Shown here piece after piece: positions 59,977 to 64,000 of a stretch of DNA of 64,000 bases. The notes beneath the pieces are model-generated. The model saw nothing but the letters and a program-made list of their open reading frames with translations. It was not told the origin of the DNA and did no database searches. A program made the position numbers and the translations under genes. The DNA comes from Thermodesulfobacteriota bacterium (GTDB lineage: Bacteria > Desulfobacterota_D > UBA1144 > Nemesobacterales > UBA2774), in contig DAOKYU010000008.1 in NCBI GenBank assembly GCA_035325995.1, forward strand, positions 1 to 64,000. The letters run 5' to 3'. Each line of letters starts with the position of its first letter. Position 1 is the first letter of the stretch.

Positions 59977-62064
59977 TTACGTGCTCAGCTTCGAGAAATC
60001 GGCTATCGTGAAAAAGAGCTCCCTGATTTCCCCGAGCATCGAAAGCCTGTTCCGTTTCAAATCCTCGTTCTTGTCCATGACCATCACGTTGTCGAAGAAC
60101 CTGTCGACGGGCTCCTTGAGGTTCTTCATAACGGCCAGTGCGCCTTTATAATCCCTTTCGGCTATCCTTTCCCCGGCCCCGCTCCGCGCGGACTCGAAAG
60201 AAGTAAAGAGCTCCCTTTCGACGGGCTCCGCGAAAAGCGCTTCGCTCACTTCGCCCGCGGGTTGCCCCTTTACGATATTCACGACGCGCTTGAATGCAAT
60301 ACCGAGCGATTCGAAATCCGGGGCGCTCCTGAATTCCGCGAGCGCCTCTATCTTTCTCCTGGTCTCGACCATGTCGCCGAACCCCGCGCTTATAACTGCA
60401 TCAACGACGTCCTGCGGAAAGCCGTCCGCGATCATGAGGTTCCGGAACCTCTCCCTCACGAAATCCATTATCCCGCCGAGGGTCTCGTCCCCCTTCCCGC
60501 CGAACTTCCCTCCTGCGCGGTCCTCTATCGCCCTTATCCCGGCCCTGAAAAGGGCCTCCGGGTCGAGGGCGAATCCTTTTTCGAGAACTATATTTATTAT
60601 TCCTATCGCCTGCCGCCTGAGCGCGTAGGGGTCCGAAGCCCCCGTCGGCACTAGGCCGGCAATGAAGCACGCCGATATCGTGTCGGCCTTGTCGGCGATG
60701 CTGAGTATCGATCCCGTAATCGTCTCCGGGAGGTCCCCTGCGCGCGAGGTCGGCATGTACTGCTCTTCTATCGCCCTCGCTACTTCCTCTTTTTCGCCGG
60801 CGAGCCTCGCGTAGTATTTCCCCATGATGCCCTGGAGCTCCGGGAACTCGAAGACCATCTGCGTCGCGAGGTCGGCCTTCGACAGCTCGGCCGCGCGCAC
60901 TGCATCGGCGGCCGCCTCTTCGTGCCCGATCGATTCCGCTATCGCTCCGGCGAGCTCTTTCAGCCTTTCGGTCTTGTCGTAATAGCTTCCGATCTCCGAG
61001 AGGAAAACCATTCCCTTGAGCTTTTCGAGGCATGATTCGAGCCCCGTGTTCCTGTCTTCGTCGTAAAAGAACCTCGCGTCGGTGAACCTCGCCCTTATGA
61101 CCCTCTCGTTGCCTTTCGAAACGACGCCGCTGTCTTTAACCCTGGTTCCCGAAACGAATATAAAATGCGGAAGGAGCTTCTCCGGCTCCGCCTTTGAGAA
61201 TACCGCGAAATATTTTTGGTGGTTCTTCATAACGCTTATGAGAACCTCTTTCGGGAGCTCGAGGAAATCCTTCTCGAAATCCCCCTTCAGAACGACGGGA
61301 TACTCTACGAGATAATTCACCGTTTCTAAGAGCTCCGGGTCGTCCTCGACTGTCCCGCCTATAGACTCCGCGAGCCTCCTCACGTCTTCCCTGATTATGC
61401 CCTTCCTCTTCTCCTGATCTAAAACGACGAACCCCTCTTCGAGCCCGCGGGAATAATCCTCCCACCCTGCTGCCTTAAAGGGCCTCGGGCTTATGAACCT
61501 GTGCCCGCGGCTTTTATTCCCGCTCTTCACGTCGCCGAGCGCGAACGAAATCGTCTTCCCGCCGCAAACGGCCAGGATCCACCTTATCGGCCTTGCGAAG
61601 GTTACGTCCCCGTCTCCCCACTTCATCGATTTTCTAAAAGGTATTGATGTGATTATTTCAGGTAACAGCTGTTTGAGTATTGCGTCGGTTTTTTGTCCCT
61701 TGACCTGCCTTATCACCGCCAGAAGCTCGCCTTTGTCCCTTCTCACTCGGACGAGGTCGCCCACGTCCACGCCCTGTGATTTCGCGAACCCGAGTGTCGC
61801 CTTCGTCGGGTTCCCCTCCGCGTCGAAAGCTATCCTCACGGGCGGCCCGTAGGACTCGACGGCCCTGTCCTCCTGCTTTTCGGTGAGCCCCGTCACTCTT
61901 AAGACGAGCCTCCTCGGCGTGCCGAAGGCCTCGGCGGCCTCGAACGGAACGGCGCTTTCCCCGAGCTTCCTCGCCGCTATGGAAGCCAGGCTCTCTATCG
62001 CGTCGTTCATGAATCCCGCAGGAATTTCTTCTGTCCCTATCTCCAGTATCAGCTCTTTGCCCAT
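59977..62064 (-). CDS. glyS: glycyl-tRNA synthetase beta subunit
   Basis: tRNA-binding subunit of the alpha2-beta2 glycyl-tRNA synthetase. 695 residues, starting MGKELILEIGTEEIPAGFM, with TPRRLVLRVTGL, FRKSMKWGDGDVTFARPIRW and the HD-like GLESCLEKLKGMVFLSEIGS region, and an anticodon-binding C-terminus. ATG 62064 is chosen because the family begins there; it overlaps the end of glyQ by 16 bases. The frame is open 21 codons further upstream inside glyQ. Confidence 0.97.
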   Translation of the reverse strand: MGKELILEIGTEEIPAGFMNDAIESLASIAARKLGESAVPFEAAEAFGTPRRLVLRVTGLTEKQEDRAVESYGPPVRIAFDAEGNPTKATLGFAKSQGVDVGDLVRVRRDKGELLAVIRQVKGQKTDAILKQLLPEIITSIPFRKSMKWGDGDVTFARPIRWILAVCGGKTISFALGDVKSGNKSRGHRFISPRPFKAAGWEDYSRGLEEGFVVLDQEKRKGIIREDVRRLAESIGGTVEDDPELLETVNYLVEYPVVLKGDFEKDFLELPKEVLISVMKNHQKYFAVFSKAEPEKLLPHFIFVSGTRVKDSGVVSKGNERVIRARFTDARFFYDEDRNTGLESCLEKLKGMVFLSEIGSYYDKTERLKELAGAIAESIGHEEAAADAVRAAELSKADLATQMVFEFPELQGIMGKYYARLAGEKEEVARAIEEQYMPTSRAGDLPETITGSILSIADKADTISACFIAGLVPTGASDPYALRRQAIGIINIVLEKGFALDPEALFRAGIRAIEDRAGGKFGGKGDETLGGIMDFVRERFRNLMIADGFPQDVVDAVISAGFGDMVETRRKIEALAEFRSAPDFESLGIAFKRVVNIVKGQPAGEVSEALFAEPVERELFTSFESARSGAGERIAERDYKGALAVMKNLKEPVDRFFDNVMVMDKNEDLKRNRLSMLGEIRELFFTIADFSKLST

Positions 62065-62936
62065 GGATCTTTTAAAGCCAGGGGATATCCCATCGCCTCC
62101 CTTTGTCTCAGGTATCCCTCGGCGCACATCTTCGCGAGTGCCCTCACCTTTCCTATGTACGATGCCCTCTCGGCGACGCCTATAGCGCCCCGGGCGTCCA
62201 GCAGATTAAACGTATGCGAGCATTTAAGACAGTAGTCGTACGCAGGAAGGGGCAGCTCCTTTTGCGCCAGCTTCCTCGACTCGGCTTCGAATTTATCGAA
62301 AAGGTCCCGGAGCATCCCCGGGTCCGATTCCTGAAAGTTATACGTCGAAAATTCGTACTCGTCCCTGTGGTGTATCTCGCCGTATGTAACCCCTTTCGTC
62401 CATTCGAGGTCGTACACGCTCTCGACCCCCTGGAGGTACATGGCGATCCTCTCCGTCCCGTACGTAAGCTCGGCGGAAACGGGCTTTAAGTCTATGCCCC
62501 CCGCCTGCTGAAAGTACGTGAACTGCGTTATCTCCATGCCGTCGAGCCACACTTCCCACCCGAGCCCCCACGCTCCCAGCGTCGGCGACTCCCAGTCGTC
62601 CTCGACGAACCTTATGTCGTGCGCGAGCGGGTCTATCCCCAGGTGCCGGAGGCTGTCGAGGTAGAGCTCCTGGACGTTATCGGGCGACGGCTTTATTATC
62701 ACCTGGAACTGGTAGTAGTGCTGAAGCCTGTTCGGGTTCTCCCCGTACCGCCCGTCCGTCGGGCGCCTCGATGGCTCCACGTAAGCCACGTACCACGGCT
62801 CAGGGCCGAGACACCGGAGGAACGTCGCGGGGTGAAAGGTCCCCGCTCCCTTCTCCGTGTCGTAGGGCTGCACTATGATGCACCCTTTTTTCGCCCAGTA
62901 GCTCTGGAGTGAAAGTATCAGTTCCTGAAAAGTCAT
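62049..62936 (-). CDS. glyQ: glycyl-tRNA synthetase alpha subunit
   Basis: Class II catalytic subunit that activates glycine. 295 residues with TFQELILSLQSYWAKKGCII, AGTFHPATFLRCLGPEPWYV, AYVEPSRRPTDGRYGENPNR and the glycine-site segment EVWLDGMEITQFTYFQQAGG. Normal length, first gene of glyQS. No clear Shine-Dalgarno precedes the ATG. Two-subunit GlyRS is the bacterial form found in most Gram-negative lineages. Confidence 0.98.
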   Translation of the reverse strand: MTFQELILSLQSYWAKKGCIIVQPYDTEKGAGTFHPATFLRCLGPEPWYVAYVEPSRRPTDGRYGENPNRLQHYYQFQVIIKPSPDNVQELYLDSLRHLGIDPLAHDIRFVEDDWESPTLGAWGLGWEVWLDGMEITQFTYFQQAGGIDLKPVSAELTYGTERIAMYLQGVESVYDLEWTKGVTYGEIHHRDEYEFSTYNFQESDPGMLRDLFDKFEAESRKLAQKELPLPAYDYCLKCSHTFNLLDARGAIGVAERASYIGKVRALAKMCAEGYLRQREAMGYPLALKDPWAKS

Positions 62937-63157
62937 CTATAAAACCCTATCGGATAAAATCCTTCCTTCCCGAAAAAATTCGACGGAAAATAATACCATT
63001 ATATAAATTTTTTGGAAATCCATAGCGAAGACAATCTTCATCACCGGCCGGAATGCGGCGTTTTTCATTCCATGAAACCGGGCGGCCGGGCCGTTCTGAT
63101 TCTCTCCCCGGTTCCTCGTAGACAAACCCCGCCCCTCAGGTATCTTTCAAACCCGTC

Positions 63158-64000
63158 ATGGCGAAGACGACGTACAAAAGCTCAGGGGTCGATATAGACG
63201 CCGGAAACCTCTTCGTCGAGCTCATAAAACCGCTCGCGAAATCGACTTCCAACAAGAACGTCCTCGGTAAAATAGGGGGTTTCTCGGGCGCTTACGAGCT
63301 GCCCTTGGGCAGGTATAAAAAGCCGGTGCTCATGGCGGCGACAGACGGCGTCGGCACGAAGCTCAAAATAGCCTTCATGACGGGCAGGCTGGACACTGTC
63401 GGCATAGACCTCGTCGCCATGAACGTGAACGACCTCGTCGCATGCGGCGCCAAGCCTCTATTCTTTCTGGATTACCTCGCAACCTCGAATCTAAAACCGA
63501 AAGAAGCCGCCGAGATTATAAAAGGCATAGTCGCGGGCTGCAAGGCAGCCGGGTGTGCGCTCCTCGGGGGCGAGACGGCCGAAATGCCCGGGTTCTATAA
63601 AAACGGCGAGTTCGACCTCGCGGGCTTCGCGGTCGGCGTTATCGACAAGGACGATATTATAGACGGCTCCCGCGTAAAGGCCGGCGACGCCGTGATAGGC
63701 CTCCCGTCGAGCGGCCTTCACTCGAACGGCTACTCCCTTGCAAGGAAGGTCCTCCTCGAAAGGAAAAAGCACGAGCTCTCCGATACGCCCGGGCCGCTCT
63801 CGCGCACCCTCGGCGAGGAGCTCCTCGAACCCACGCGCATATACGTAAAAACGATTCTCAAGCTGAGGCGGGAATTTCAGATTAACGCCGCCGCGCACAT
63901 CACCGGCGGCGGCCTCCTCGAAAATATCCCCCGCGTGCTTCCCAAAGGGTGCGCCGCCTCGCTCGATTCCTCCAAATGGAAGATGCCCCCCGTTATGGAC
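63158..64000 (+). CDS. purM: phosphoribosylformylglycinamidine cyclo-ligase, 3' end outside the window
   Basis: Closes the imidazole ring of AIR in purine synthesis. 281 codons are present, running off the right edge; a typical PurM has about 345. Motifs: TYKSSGVDIDAGNLFVELIK, MAATDGVGTKLKIAF, VAMNVNDLVACGAKPLFFLD, CALLGGETAEMPGFY and GLPSSGLHSNGYSLARKVLL. ATG 63158 fits the family start; no strong ribosome site is seen. Divergent from glyQ across about 220 bases that hold a TATAAT-like box on the minus strand but no clear promoter pair. Confidence 0.95.
   Translation, partial: MAKTTYKSSGVDIDAGNLFVELIKPLAKSTSNKNVLGKIGGFSGAYELPLGRYKKPVLMAATDGVGTKLKIAFMTGRLDTVGIDLVAMNVNDLVACGAKPLFFLDYLATSNLKPKEAAEIIKGIVAGCKAAGCALLGGETAEMPGFYKNGEFDLAGFAVGVIDKDDIIDGSRVKAGDAVIGLPSSGLHSNGYSLARKVLLERKKHELSDTPGPLSRTLGEELLEPTRIYVKTILKLRREFQINAAAHITGGGLLENIPRVLPKGCAASLDSSKWKMPPVMD

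Noticed and set aside
63491..63898. 135-codon minus-strand frame at the right edge
   Set aside because: It is antisense to the clear purM reading frame and has no family features.

Overview
The window is a stretch of bacterial chromosome from a GC-rich, diderm (Gram-negative type) organism. The evidence for an outer membrane is a lipoprotein-type outer-membrane efflux factor, a TamB translocation module, a lipoprotein murein transglycosylase and an LppC-like periplasmic protein. Ile ATA and Arg AGG codons are unusually common for such GC-rich DNA, and TTG/GTG starts are frequent. The gene set (class III PHA synthase, etfBA, RibBA, System-II CcsA-like protein, RNase Y, PPDK, two-subunit glycyl-tRNA synthetase) fits an uncultured deltaproteobacterial-type lineage. 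That placement is inference; no 16S or tRNA gene is present to settle it. There is no prophage, insertion sequence, CRISPR array or integron.

Layout. 0.2-8.3 kb: a sigma-70 factor, a GalE-like epimerase with two small genes behind it, and a minus-strand operon (Lys/Ala-tailed protein, guaB, guaA), then a zinc-ribbon membrane protein. 8.5-13.3 kb: a possible structured RNA, a promoter, and the operon ribBA-ribH-nusB-trpD-trpC, then a small membrane protein. 13.3-19.4 kb: a tripartite RND efflux operon followed by a frameshifted fragment of a second ppdK. 19.5-27.2 kb: repair glycosylase, 7-LysM transglycosylase, phosphofructokinase, rhomboid protease, a KdsC-like protein with broken catalytic motifs, queG and a SnoaL-fold protein. 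27.2-39.4 kb: tamB, an EamA transporter, etfBA behind a strong promoter and a long leader, murI, radA, carbonic anhydrase and htpG. 39.4-46 kb: cupin, MoxR/VWA pair, an AT-rich orphan gene, a VOC protein, dispersed palindromic repeats, purU, a minimal zincin, a relic PhnB-type tail, AcpH-like protein and FKBP. 46.3-50.9 kb: a polyhydroxyalkanoate (PHA) locus. 51-64 kb: LppC-like protein, ccsA-like protein, prfA, a zapB-like/zapA/5-FCL/rny run, ppdK, glyQS and the start of purM.

The most distinctive part is the PHA locus. A crotonase and an SDR reductase (probable makers of (R)-3-hydroxyacyl-CoA) converge, across a perfect bidirectional terminator, on an operon of phasin, two small PhaE-like proteins and a class III PhaC. 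The two PhaE-like proteins are tandem paralogues far shorter than the usual PhaE. Together they carry three copies of a Tyr/Trp-rich segment and end in basic tails. This looks like a split and duplicated synthase-subunit architecture.

The sequence also holds several decayed or foreign pieces: the ppdK fragment, the PhnB-type tail, the AT-rich orphan and the palindromic repeats. They suggest that the spaces between core genes collect gene debris. No coding function is claimed beyond what motifs support; start sites are stated as chosen or uncertain.
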